Of a stretch of DNA of 64,000 nucleotides, positions 22,871 through 31,624 are shown in pieces. Under the pieces are notes generated by a model. That model did no database searches. It saw nothing but the letters and a program-made list of their open reading frames with translations, and was not told where the DNA came from. The stretch's first letter is position 1, and each line of letters begins with the position of its first letter. This DNA comes from a gamma proteobacterium symbiont of Stewartia floridana (GTDB lineage: Bacteria > Pseudomonadota > Gammaproteobacteria > Chromatiales > Chromatiaceae), in NCBI GenBank assembly GCA_003676145.1, contig NAUB01000030.1, positions 36,955 to 100,954 of the forward strand, in the 5' to 3' direction. A program made the position numbers and the translations under genes.

Positions 22871-22924
22871 TTGAGCTAGGGCCTGTTAACACTAAAGAAA
22901 TCTTCGATATGGGAGTGTGTATAC

Positions 22925-23284
22925 TTAGAGCAGATGTTTCCCATCGAACAGATCATACTCCAGGGTAAAAGGGTCAACACCTTCGACACATCCCAGATTC
23001 ACGCGAAAGTGCCCTGGCATTCTGGCAGTTTCATGGAAAGTATAGATACCGCATTTTTGACAGAAGTAGTGGCGGGCTGTTTTTAATCCAAACTGGTAGC
23101 TTCCAAGCATCTGATCATCAGACTCATAATTAAACTGTTCTGGAGGTATTGCCTCACTGCTCATCATCGCCCCTTTGCGAACGCAGATGGAGCAATTACA
23201 GCGTAAGCCTTTTACAATCGCTTCACCTTCATAAGAGAAGCGGACAGCACCGCAATGGCAACTACCTTGGTAGTGTTCTGTCAT
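22925..23284 (-). CDS. GFA (CENP-V/glutathione-dependent formaldehyde-activating) family protein
   Basis: 119-aa zinc-binding fold of the GFA family. The cysteine pattern is typical: CHCGAVRFSYEG, CNCSICVRKG and CQKCGIYTFHE. Such proteins are often annotated as formaldehyde-activating enzymes, though few have been shown to act on formaldehyde. A strong AGGAGGCAGGTC precedes the ATG at 23284. It is a single gene downstream of the DUF3617/mtgA region. Confidence 0.85.
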   Translation of the reverse strand: MTEHYQGSCHCGAVRFSYEGEAIVKGLRCNCSICVRKGAMMSSEAIPPEQFNYESDDQMLGSYQFGLKTARHYFCQKCGIYTFHETARMPGHFRVNLGCVEGVDPFTLEYDLFDGKHLL

Positions 23285-23452
23285 GACCTGCCTCCTGGTA
23301 ATTGGTTATTTTTGAAAGTGTAGATTGTGTAAAAACTGGATACCACCTGGAATAATACGCTCTTGTGCCAGAAAAAAGGTCACTCAGATTAACCTTTAGC
23401 AGACTATTTCGTTGATGATTGCATCACACCCTGAGTAGCTTGTTGTCCACTA

Positions 23453-23710
23453 CTATCGAAACAATGCAATCAGAAAACGCCAGATACGCGCATAAAGAGA
23501 AGTTAATAGTGCATCATGCACGACCATTCCCAGTAATCCTGTGATTGCCGTAAACCAGAGTACAGCTCCAAATGGTATCAAGGTGGTGCTGGAAAGAAAC
23601 AGACTATTAATAGCCAGCCAAAGGATCAGTCCAGTTACAAATCCGACAATTGCATTGAAAAGACCCAGGGCCAATCTTTCAATCAATGTTGTATCACTTT
23701 CCAGTTTCAT
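23453..23710 (-). CDS. small membrane protein (85 aa)
   Basis: Two hydrophobic helices (residues 10-33, LALGLFNAIVGFVTGLILWLAI, and 44-66) with short charged ends. This looks like a small inner-membrane protein. No family recognised. AT content is higher than in mtgA. No obvious operon partner. Confidence 0.55.
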   Translation of the reverse strand: MKLESDTTLIERLALGLFNAIVGFVTGLILWLAINSLFLSSTTLIPFGAVLWFTAITGLLGMVVHDALLTSLYARIWRFLIALFR

Positions 23711-24056
23711 GGGCCGGTCTCAGGTCTCAGTAGTAGGAATTTTGCCATTGCACTGATCTGAGTGATTCCTTTCAGGCTGTCCATCGTGTTAATCAAATAG
23801 TTCATATTCAATGAATCGTCACTAGTTAATGGAACTACAGCAATCTATAAATCCACATAATACTGTTGCTTGAGTAGCTATCTGCCGTTTGCAGTCCACC
23901 TGCAGAATACTGCCAGACCTTCACGCGATCAAACAGAAACCTCTATCTTGTTGTTTTTAGGGTCTTTTTTTATATTCTACTTGAAAACATCTTTATAGGC
24001 TATTGTTTCTTAAACTGATATGATTAGTTCAACTGGCAAGTTGATTCGTTACCAAG
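23711..24056. other. intergenic region before the sensor kinase
   Basis: AT-rich, 346 bases. It contains homopolymeric T tracts near 23953-23972 and no convincing gene or promoter. Confidence 0.3.
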
Positions 24057-26102
24057 ATGCCTAATAATCGCCCGTTTACAACTAATGCAGCCACGATCAT
24101 GGAAAATCTATCCAAATTTTCAGGGTGGATTACAAACCATGTTCTGAGCAGATTGTATGCTGGATTGACTAAAGAAAATGTCAGTAGCAACTCCATCCTG
24201 TGGGGGTACTACCCTGTCGCTTTGGTTACCCTGATTGGCTTGATTATCTCTGTCGGCCTGTTTATGCAATCCAGGAGTTGGGAAAAACAACAGGCAGAGG
24301 TCGCGTTTCATGAAACAGCTCAGGATAGGATATTACTGATCAAGAGAGAAATTAAGTTCTCTCTCGGCATTATTCAGGATATCGCCAGCTTTATTGAAGC
24401 TTCCGAAACTGTTGGCAGAAGAGAGTTTAGAAAATTTGTAGGGCCTGCTCTGAAGAATCAGGCAGGAATTGAAACCCTTGCATGGGTACCAAGGGTGGAT
24501 TTTAAAAATCATGATCAATTTCTGGATTTTGCTAGAAGAAGCTTTCCTCCTTTTGAAATAAAGGAGTTGACTCCATCTGGCCAATCAACAAGCAGTAAAG
24601 CAGAAGGCCAGATTCACTATCCAATTTTATATGTGCAGCCTTATCAGGATAATAAACCGATGCTTGGCTTGAACATCGGAAAGGATACTCAGGTAAAATC
24701 ACTATTCGAGAAGAGTGTCAGCAAAGGGTCCATGCTGATTGCCAACAGATCGATCATCGATTCTCAAACACAACAATCGGTTGCCGGTATTGTCGTTGTT
24801 GTGCCCGTCTTTGAGAAGAGCGATGAAGATCAATCTGATGCTACTCAACATGACCTTCGTGGATATGCTTTGGGCATATTCAACATTGGTGAAATAATAG
24901 AACGTGCACTAGAGAACCTCAGACCGGGATCTGTCGATATCAGGTTCTATCAAGAGAGCACTACCTCCGATGAGACACTCTTATACACCCATTTTTCAAG
25001 GAATCGACAACTCGATCAACACTCTTTAACTGACCTTGAAGAGTCGGGAATTAACTATTCAGAGATAATCGAGGTTGAAAACCTATCATGGAGTGTGTTG
25101 TGTACACCCGTTTATGACAAATTTGAGGCTAAGACCTTTACCAGCTGGATTATTCTATTCGGCGGCTTTGCCTTTACTGCACTACTCACGATCTATACAG
25201 CCAACCTGGTTGGACAAACCAACCAAATACGCCATCAGGTTGCAGAAAGAACCTCCCTGCTTCGCTCGACTGTCGAAGAACTCAATCAGGAGGTTATGGA
25301 AAGAAAAGCTGCAGAAGCTGAACTGCAAATCCTTAACGAGACTTTAGAACACCACATCGCATCTCGAACAGCAGAAGCTGAGCGTAGAGCTGAGTATTTG
25401 GAACAATTTGCTTATGTAACTTCCCATGATCTTAAAGCACCACTTAGAGCTGTAAGCAATCTTGCCGAATGGATTGAAGAAGACCTGACAGACAAACTGG
25501 ACAGTTCTTCTAAAGAACAGCTTGCTCTACTCAGAGACCGGGTCAGGAGAATGCATGACTTGATAGAAGGACTATTGGAATACTCAAGAGTAGGAAAAAC
25601 TTCCGATGTTGAGGCCACAATTGATACCCGTGAACTGATACAGGAAATCACCGACTCTCTCTCTCCACAAAAAGGATTCACAATAAAAATCAAAGGCGAA
25701 ATGCCAGTATTGAAAGCCGACCGACTTCAACTTGGTCAGGTTTTCTCCAATCTGATAAGTAATAGCCTTAAACATCATGGTGGAAGAAAAGGCAAAATAC
25801 GTATTAGCAGCAAACAAGTCGGAAACTTTTATGAGTTTACTGTCTGTGACAATGGACAGGGTATCGCTCCCGAGTACCATGACAAGGTATTCAAGATGTT
25901 CCAAACACTCAAATCGAGCGATTTCAACAACAGCACTGGTATTGGATTAGCGCTGGTTAAAAAAATAGTTATCGAGCATGGTGGTTCCATACAGGTGAAT
26001 TCTGCAGTGAATGAAGGAGCCTGCTTTACTTTCTTGTGGCCTTATACACCTGCAGAAAATAACCAGAGTTATAATAATATTGAAGGTAAACTGACCGGGT
26101 AA
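24057..26102 (+). CDS. CHASE-domain sensor histidine kinase
   Basis: 681 aa. Helix 1 is at about 51-70. A CHASE-type periplasmic sensor follows at about 80-345, with PRVDFKNHDQFLDFAR typical of the fold. Helix 2 is at about 363-385, then a coiled coil (390-445). The HisKA domain has phospho-acceptor H457 in YVTSHDLKAPLRA. The HATPase domain has an N-box (LISNSLKHH), DNGQGI and STGIGLAL. It senses an unknown small molecule. The bacteriophytochrome-like HisKA type fits the response regulator 6 bases downstream. The start could also be the ATG at 24099. Confidence 0.9.
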   Translation: MPNNRPFTTNAATIMENLSKFSGWITNHVLSRLYAGLTKENVSSNSILWGYYPVALVTLIGLIISVGLFMQSRSWEKQQAEVAFHETAQDRILLIKREIKFSLGIIQDIASFIEASETVGRREFRKFVGPALKNQAGIETLAWVPRVDFKNHDQFLDFARRSFPPFEIKELTPSGQSTSSKAEGQIHYPILYVQPYQDNKPMLGLNIGKDTQVKSLFEKSVSKGSMLIANRSIIDSQTQQSVAGIVVVVPVFEKSDEDQSDATQHDLRGYALGIFNIGEIIERALENLRPGSVDIRFYQESTTSDETLLYTHFSRNRQLDQHSLTDLEESGINYSEIIEVENLSWSVLCTPVYDKFEAKTFTSWIILFGGFAFTALLTIYTANLVGQTNQIRHQVAERTSLLRSTVEELNQEVMERKAAEAELQILNETLEHHIASRTAEAERRAEYLEQFAYVTSHDLKAPLRAVSNLAEWIEEDLTDKLDSSSKEQLALLRDRVRRMHDLIEGLLEYSRVGKTSDVEATIDTRELIQEITDSLSPQKGFTIKIKGEMPVLKADRLQLGQVFSNLISNSLKHHGGRKGKIRISSKQVGNFYEFTVCDNGQGIAPEYHDKVFKMFQTLKSSDFNNSTGIGLALVKKIVIEHGGSIQVNSAVNEGACFTFLWPYTPAENNQSYNNIEGKLTG

Positions 26103-26108
26103 AATTCC

Positions 26109-26516
26109 ATGTTGAGCAAAAATGAATCTATATTGCTTATTGAAGACGATCGAGTCGATATTATGACCGTTCAACGTGCACTAAAAAAGAACAAAATTTC
26201 AAATCCACTCTATGTAGCCCGAACCGGCCACGAAGCTTTTAATATGTTGCGTGGTGACAATGGTAAAGAACAGGTTACTCCAGCGTTGATTTTACTGGAT
26301 TTGAACTTACCCAAAATGAGTGGCATTGAATTTTTGCACAAAATCAGAAATGACCCCGACTTATCCGAGCAGCGTATTATCGTACTAACCTCTTCCAACG
26401 AACCCAAGGACAGAGATGCTGCCTTTGAATACGATGTCGATGATTATATTGTGAAACCCCACTCTTTCAGCGAATTTACACGAGCGATCGCGACCATTCT
26501 CGAGTTATGGGAATAG
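26109..26516 (+). CDS. single-domain response regulator (Rcp1-like)
   Basis: 135-aa receiver domain without an output domain. Acidic pocket D13/D14, phospho-acceptor D64 (LLDLNLPKMSG), T94 and K116 (VKPHSF) are all present. The insertion between beta-2 and beta-3 (RGDNGKEQVTPAL) is typical of Rcp1-type regulators paired with CHASE or phytochrome kinases. It lies 6 bases after the kinase, so it is almost certainly the cognate partner. Confidence 0.93.
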   Translation: MLSKNESILLIEDDRVDIMTVQRALKKNKISNPLYVARTGHEAFNMLRGDNGKEQVTPALILLDLNLPKMSGIEFLHKIRNDPDLSEQRIIVLTSSNEPKDRDAAFEYDVDDYIVKPHSFSEFTRAIATILELWE

Positions 26517-26946
26517 TAACCAGATAACTGAATAGATTTTTCAGCTAAAAACTCTAAATCTTAGATCTATTTTTTAACCTGTGATTTTTTGCGCTCAACA
26601 ATCGTCTGTTATTAATCACAAATATTATTTCTATTTATTTCAGATCTTTTTTTAATTCAATCGTCATAAGTTGCCAGTTTAACTTCAGGTAGAAATTTAA
26701 TTCTATACATTTAATTCCCATACCCTTAAGGTTAGCTTAAGGTCATATACCCTCTTAATAGCTGACTAGCCGATAATTATCACGGTTTCTTATTCTATCG
26801 TCTTGTTATTATTGAATAATTAGATAGATATTTTATGTATTGTTCCAAATCAATAAATGATCTCAGCATTTATAAACATTATTCAAACCCAGTTATAATA
26901 TGGTTATTACTTTATAAAAAAACGTTCACTCCTCAGCCATATAGTT
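26517..26946. other. AT-rich intergenic region before the EAL gene
   Basis: 430 bases, visibly AT-rich, holding the PmrA-type box described separately. No gene is supported; a short overlapping frame at 26835-27056 has no ribosome-binding site. Confidence 0.5.
26725..26741. promoter_or_regulatory. PmrA/QseB-type box upstream of the EAL gene
   Basis: CTTAAG-GTTAG-CTTAAG, an exact match to the CTTAA(G/T)-N5-CTTAA(G/T) direct repeat bound by PmrA/QseB-family (OmpR-type) response regulators. It lies about 205 bases before the EAL gene. The same arrangement recurs before the cytochrome operon. Confidence 0.55.
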
Positions 26947-28980
26947 ATGAAAAAGTCAGCCATGACAGTTGGCATCTTAAAAAGCATTTCATTCAAATTG
27001 ACGGCTACACTGGCCTCTCACCCTCTTTTCAATCAATACTTTCAAAATATCAGTGACTTTAAATCTTTAACAGGCTTTGAAGCTGATGAATTATTAAATC
27101 TGTTAGAGCAGTCAGAGCAGGAGGTTTTTGATCATTTCGTAGTTGTAGGTGATCGACTCTATGACAAGTATCAGCCACCATTCGTGGATATAATAAAGAT
27201 TATTGATTTCGCGAGAGGTGAAATCAATAAAGCCGTTAGAAAACGTAAATTAATATCGACAGCTGATAATGTTAATAAACAGGCAGAAATAATTAAAAAC
27301 GCAATAGCAAAGGCCTATTTTTTCAAATCGCTCGATAATGTCAGACTGCTTTCATCTCAATCGCCTGAAAACCCGGGCTCTCCTCTAACCATACATCTCC
27401 ATTGGCTTGAAGAAATCGTTGCCTATTTTACAGGAGACCTGAAAGACCTTCCTGAAGTAAACCACCTCAAATGCCACTTTGCGGCTTGGTTGAAAAAAAT
27501 GGAGTATGAATTACTACTCCAAAGTACTGGTGATGACAAGGATGCGCAACACGCCAGGATCTATTTATCCCACAGGAAAATCCACCAAGAATTCAGTTAC
27601 ATACTCTCGTTTGTCCAAAATTCCGATTATGTATTGGCTTTTTCACACTGGTCCCTGTTATATCAAGCCGTTCTTGAACTGCGGCAAAACATTCAGAATT
27701 TGCAACTTCTGTATAAGAATCATGAGGAGCGATTTTTTTTCGAGTATGTGGATGAGAAATCGGATCTCGAGGAACAACTCTACTACTTTCTCTCGATTAG
27801 ACTTGCCAAGTGGACCCTAAGCAGCAAAAACCAGCAAAACATCGATCAGCTTAACTTAAAGATATTAGAGTGCCTGTCTGAAGCCAATTTAGATGGCGTT
27901 TTATATACGACTGACAATGAAATACGGGTCCTCTTACAAAACCCGGACAGCGACAAAGATATCGATATCCCACATTTCTTAGAGCAAAAATTACATGCAT
28001 TTCTTTTTCAGTTAGCCAAAGAAGCAGGCCTGAAAAGCCGTGCCATTGCCATTAATCTTAACGCTCTGAACAACTATCCAGAACAAAAAATCTCTATGCT
28101 TCGACAACTCTCTTCCTATAAAACCAAGCATAGTTTCGAATTCATCACTCAGAAAAAAGTCGAATTACTTTATCAATCTGCGATTGAAGCGGAATCTGTT
28201 TCTGCTTTTGCCTCCAAGGCTCTGGACGAAGGTACATTAGAGGTATTCTTCCAACCGATAATTGGTGTTCAAAAAAATCAAATGGTCAGCCTTGAAGCTT
28301 TAGTCAGGGCCCCGTCCAATGAAGGATATCTTGCTGCTGAAGCGTTTCTACAATATCTTGTGAACGAAGAAAAAATGATCGCTCTTGATCATTTTGTTAT
28401 TCAGAAGATCTCAAAGTATGCAAAACAATTATCTGAGATAGTGGATAGTGTCAGTATTAATATCTATCCAAAATCATTCCAACACGAAGAGATTATTAGT
28501 GCCTTGGTTTTATTGTCTGAAGTATTAAAGAAACAAAATATTTCGTTGGTCATTGAAATTACTGAACAACTGTTTATGGGTGACACTTCACCTGTGGAAT
28601 ACCTGGCCAGAGAGCACAATATTGCTTTTTCACTGGATGACTTTGGCTCTGGTTATTCAAATTTGTTTCAACTTATTGGTTTAGCAGAGCGACAAGTAGT
28701 CAAGGTTTTGAAAATCGACGGCAGTCTAGTACGTCAGATTGACAAAGATGATAAAGTATTCGAAGTCATCAAAACTATCACAAAAATTGCCAATACTCTC
28801 AGCATCACTCCAATCGTAATGGAATATGTCGAGAGTGAGCACATTTTGAAAAAACTAGAGTGTCTAAATGCAAAGATGTATTTTCAAGGCTATTTTTTTG
28901 ACAGACCTTTACCTCTAGATCAGTTAATTGAAAAATATGGCTCAGATACCAGAAGGGACACTTTGTTACTTGAGCATTAA
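26947..28980 (+). CDS. EAL-domain cyclic-di-GMP phosphodiesterase with CZB-like zinc domain
   Basis: 677 aa, no transmembrane helix. The C-terminal EAL domain (about 415-665) keeps the catalytic set: E450 in EALVRA, N505, E537, D564/D565 in LDDFGSGY, K589, E626 and Q647. It should therefore hydrolyse c-di-GMP. Residues about 145-220 match the pattern of a CZB zinc-binding domain: H150/H152 (HLHW), C176 in KCHFAAW and H209/H213 (H-x3-H). The spacing resembles H22-C52-H79-H83 of E. coli DgcZ. The N-terminal 110 residues are unassigned. Codon use is AT-rich. It lies downstream of the kinase-regulator pair and a PmrA-type box. Confidence 0.88.
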   Translation: MKKSAMTVGILKSISFKLTATLASHPLFNQYFQNISDFKSLTGFEADELLNLLEQSEQEVFDHFVVVGDRLYDKYQPPFVDIIKIIDFARGEINKAVRKRKLISTADNVNKQAEIIKNAIAKAYFFKSLDNVRLLSSQSPENPGSPLTIHLHWLEEIVAYFTGDLKDLPEVNHLKCHFAAWLKKMEYELLLQSTGDDKDAQHARIYLSHRKIHQEFSYILSFVQNSDYVLAFSHWSLLYQAVLELRQNIQNLQLLYKNHEERFFFEYVDEKSDLEEQLYYFLSIRLAKWTLSSKNQQNIDQLNLKILECLSEANLDGVLYTTDNEIRVLLQNPDSDKDIDIPHFLEQKLHAFLFQLAKEAGLKSRAIAINLNALNNYPEQKISMLRQLSSYKTKHSFEFITQKKVELLYQSAIEAESVSAFASKALDEGTLEVFFQPIIGVQKNQMVSLEALVRAPSNEGYLAAEAFLQYLVNEEKMIALDHFVIQKISKYAKQLSEIVDSVSINIYPKSFQHEEIISALVLLSEVLKKQNISLVIEITEQLFMGDTSPVEYLAREHNIAFSLDDFGSGYSNLFQLIGLAERQVVKVLKIDGSLVRQIDKDDKVFEVIKTITKIANTLSITPIVMEYVESEHILKKLECLNAKMYFQGYFFDRPLPLDQLIEKYGSDTRRDTLLLEH

Positions 28981-29043
28981 AGTTAAAAGCCGTTGATGCT
29001 CTTTGCAGAGTAATCCTTCTTGCAAATAAATTCGCAAATAAAA

Positions 29044-29763
29044 TCAAGGCACCTCACCCATCCGAGCAAATTTTGCTTGCTCAAGTAACACCTTATACTT
29101 GTAACCAGCACCAATATCGACATTATTTCGGACCACACCTTTGACTGTAACCTGCTCTCCTGGTGAGATTTCATCCTGAGAGGTAGCGATCAGTTTGTTA
29201 TTGGGTTTTTTACCTGTACCATCCTGCAATGTAACCCAATTCTTACCCATTATATTCAGGTTGACTTTGATTACCTTGGCGTTGAAGGTAACACTCTTTT
29301 CATCCAATTCCACAGCGTTGGAGACAATATTCTCGATGGTCAGACCATCTGGAAGTGGCGTAATCTCACCCGGTTCAGGTGATTTGACCGGATCGCTTTG
29401 GGAGAGTGACTTTACACCAACCTCATGTTTGCCAGAAACTGATCGATGTAGACTCTCCATATTACCTACACCAGTTCGACTGATACTCTCTACGAATACA
29501 ATGGAGTCAAAAAATCGATCCAGCGTTTTACTGTAGAAATCTCGCATCTCCATACCACCCTTGTAGGCGATCTTCTCCCCTACTGCAATTGGTAGACGAG
29601 TGGTTGCAACCCATACATTGCGCCCTTCAAGCTTAAGATAGGTATAACTCCCAACATCCATCACTTCTGCAACAGTGCCGGAGCCGGTGCCCACCTCCGC
29701 GACTGAGGCTGATTGAAAGATAAGCAGAAAAATCGCGACAATGAATAGCCTGTGGTTTGACAT
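29044..29763 (-). CDS. exported OB-fold protein (NrfJ-like)
   Basis: 239 aa with a signal peptide (LFIVAIFLLIFQSASVA). The first domain (GTVAEVMDVGSYTYLKLEG, then VWVATT) is the NrfJ-like module seen near periplasmic cytochrome genes. A Ser/Pro-rich linker leads to a second OB-fold-like domain (VTFNAKVIKVNLNIMGKNWV, then GEQVTVKGVV). It probably acts in the periplasm; the reaction is unknown. Divergent from the first NHL gene, it may belong to the electron-transfer locus. Confidence 0.7.
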   Translation of the reverse strand: MSNHRLFIVAIFLLIFQSASVAEVGTGSGTVAEVMDVGSYTYLKLEGRNVWVATTRLPIAVGEKIAYKGGMEMRDFYSKTLDRFFDSIVFVESISRTGVGNMESLHRSVSGKHEVGVKSLSQSDPVKSPEPGEITPLPDGLTIENIVSNAVELDEKSVTFNAKVIKVNLNIMGKNWVTLQDGTGKKPNNKLIATSQDEISPGEQVTVKGVVRNNVDIGAGYKYKVLLEQAKFARMGEVP

Positions 29764-30040
29764 AATTTTCTCTGATGATGAAGAGCTAATGAGTGATTGA
29801 ATGGTATCGACGAAGACATAAACTCATTCTTCAAATGAGTATAATCCAGCGTCGATGAAGTCAATTCATCGATTTCAGGTATTGCTTTTTTAATCGTATT
29901 TATATCCAAGACAGTTTACATGGGCTACTGTTCCTGGTTTCCTGAAACACAAATATTGAGCTACCATAGATTTTAGCCTACTCGATCAGCTCCACTAATA
30001 CAAAAACAGCAGCTGTCATTCCAGCTATTTGGAGGAAAAC

Positions 30041-31132
30041 GTGAGATCCAGACCTGAATGTGATTACCACTTGCAACAGACATATAAAAAGAGACTGCTG
30101 TTACAGATTCTTGTACTTGTATCGATAATCATTCTGGTTTCAGGCTGTGCTTCCCCTGGTCCTTCTGCCCGGGGTCAACAGGCCGAGGCAGGAAATTTTG
30201 TTTGGCCAGCACCACCGGAAAAGCCCAGAATTCGCTATCTTGGCAGCTTGAAATCCTCAGAATCTTTCGATAGTAATCAAGGAATGGGGCTTCGTGAGTG
30301 GTTTCTTGGAAAAGAGGAGGAAGAGTCCCGAGCCCTGGTCAAACCCTATGGGGTTTTCAGCGATTCTCAAGGACGGGTCTATGTGGCTGACACGGGCATT
30401 TCCGGACTTGTGGTATTCGACCTCAACGACGAAACCATGGAGTTCCTGGGCACCGATGGGCCAGGAACCCTGAAAAAACCGACCGGTGTGACTACCGATT
30501 CGGCCGGCAACGTCTATGTCAGCGATGTCATAGATCATCGGGTCGTGATGTTCGGTAAAGATGGGCAATTCATCAATGCATTTGGCGGCAGTGATGTCCT
30601 CATTTCACCCGTCGGATTGACCTTCAACGACACCACACAACAACTCTATGTGGTTGATTCAAAAAAGCACCAAGTCGTTGTTTTTAATAATAAAGGAGAG
30701 GTTGATTTCACCATTGGCGAGCGAGGTTCAGAGAAAGGAAAATTCAATTTTCCCACCAATATCACGATTGATCAAAAGGGTCAGGTATATCTTGCAGATA
30801 CAATGAATTTCCGCATTCAGGTTTTTGATCAACAGGGCAAATATCTGAATGGTTTCGGTAACCTTGGGGACGGGCGAGGTCAATTCAGCCGGCTCAAGGG
30901 AATTGGTGTCGACCTGGACGGCCACATCTATGCCATCGATGCCGCCTTCAACAATATGCAGATCTTCAATCAGGAAGGCCGGCTACTACTGACCGTCGGT
31001 AAGCCAGGTACTGGGCCGGGAGGCTTCTATCTGCCAGCAGGTGCTCACGTGGATAAAAATAATAGAGTCTTTGTTGCCGATCAATTGAATCAGCGTATCC
31101 AGATGTTTGAGTATCTAGGGCAGCCTGAGTAA
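30041..31132 (+). CDS. NHL-repeat beta-propeller lipoprotein 1
   Basis: 363 aa. The start is GTG 30041 because GGAGG lies 5 bases upstream. The signal peptide ends in a lipobox (ILVSGC). Six NHL blades follow (for example KPTGVTTDSAGNVYVSDVID and FPTNITIDQKGQVYLADTMN), making a six-bladed propeller in the envelope. It is paralogous to the second NHL protein at 35375: both share the WPAPPEKPRI/WPSAPEPARI entry and the DTMNFR(I/V)QVFD blade. NHL proteins accompany outer-membrane cytochrome clusters in Geobacter-type bacteria, perhaps as assembly or scaffold factors. A 492-base regulatory gap separates it from the cytochromes. Confidence 0.9.
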   Translation: MRSRPECDYHLQQTYKKRLLLQILVLVSIIILVSGCASPGPSARGQQAEAGNFVWPAPPEKPRIRYLGSLKSSESFDSNQGMGLREWFLGKEEEESRALVKPYGVFSDSQGRVYVADTGISGLVVFDLNDETMEFLGTDGPGTLKKPTGVTTDSAGNVYVSDVIDHRVVMFGKDGQFINAFGGSDVLISPVGLTFNDTTQQLYVVDSKKHQVVVFNNKGEVDFTIGERGSEKGKFNFPTNITIDQKGQVYLADTMNFRIQVFDQQGKYLNGFGNLGDGRGQFSRLKGIGVDLDGHIYAIDAAFNNMQIFNQEGRLLLTVGKPGTGPGGFYLPAGAHVDKNNRVFVADQLNQRIQMFEYLGQPE

Positions 31133-31253
31133 ACCGAACTGAATTAAAGTTTATTCACTCCTCTATTGGAGATGAAACGAGTTGATTACCGCTAACCATC
31201 AACTCTGTTTTGGTCAAATTGTGTCGACACAAATTACTTATCTCTTAATAATC

Positions 31254-31270
31254 CTTAAGGTTTTCTTAAT
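31254..31270. promoter_or_regulatory. PmrA/QseB-type box 1 before cytochrome operon
   Basis: CTTAAG-GTTTT-CTTAAT, matching CTTAA(G/T)-N5-CTTAA(G/T). A third CTTAAT half-site lies 10 bases upstream (31244-31249). A GATAAT -10-like element follows at 31281-31286, 10 bases downstream, so the box sits where an OmpR-family activator would contact polymerase. Confidence 0.5.
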
Positions 31271-31414
31271 AATTTACCCTGATAATTCCTCAACGAAGCC
31301 ATCTGAAATAGCTGTCATAAAATAAGCAAGAAGTAAAAAATACCAAGTGTTTTACTTGTTATTTATTCAGATAGCTTTCAAATAAAAAAAAGCAATTAGA
31401 TTCCTTAAAACCAT

Positions 31415-31443
31415 TGACCTCAATATAACGATGTCATAATATT
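31415..31443 (+). promoter_or_regulatory. candidate sigma-70 promoter of the cytochrome operon
   Basis: TTGACC (31415-31420), a 17-base spacer and TAATAT (31438-31443). The -35 is good and the -10 is moderate (4 of 6). It lies between the two PmrA-type boxes. Confidence 0.4.
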
Positions 31444-31472
31444 ATAAACGATGTGGGATTTATTTCCCATTT

Positions 31473-31489
31473 CTTAAGGGAACCTTAAG
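31473..31489. promoter_or_regulatory. PmrA/QseB-type box 2 before cytochrome operon
   Basis: CTTAAG-GGAAC-CTTAAG, embedded in a larger palindrome (TTTCTTAAGG-GAA-CCTTAAGAAA, 31470-31492). It fits the same direct-repeat consensus because CTTAAG is itself palindromic. It lies 135 bases before the tetrahaem cytochrome start and downstream of the candidate promoter, so it could repress. Confidence 0.5.
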
Positions 31490-31624
31490 AAAGCCACAGA
31501 ACTGCTGGGCAACAAGGCAGCAAGGCTACATGCAGTAGAAGTACCCAAAATCAAGAATAGTAATAACGTAAAGCACTAAAATGGAGCTGGTGCATCATCC
31601 TAGACCTTGCTAAGGAGGAATGGC

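Larger units (their letters stand above)
31133..31624. other. regulatory region before the cytochrome operon
   Basis: 492 bases without a gene. It holds two PmrA-type boxes and a sigma-70 promoter (listed separately), plus weak inverted repeats such as GTTGAT-N11-ATCAAC (31181-31203). If the 31415-31443 promoter is used, the leader would be about 170 bases, long enough for post-transcriptional control. I recognise no known riboswitch in it. Confidence 0.5.

Noticed and set aside
26835..27056. Plus-strand frame overlapping the start of the EAL gene
   Set aside because: No ribosome-binding site and it overlaps the EAL gene in another frame.
29661..29909. 82-aa minus-strand frame upstream of the NrfJ-like gene
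   Set aside because: Overlaps the signal peptide of the NrfJ-like protein in another frame, with no ribosome-binding site or motif.
31502..31538. Possible structured leader RNA (TGCTG/CAGCA and CTAC/GTAG stems) before the tetrahaem cytochrome
   Set aside because: Stems are only 4-5 bp and match no riboswitch I know.
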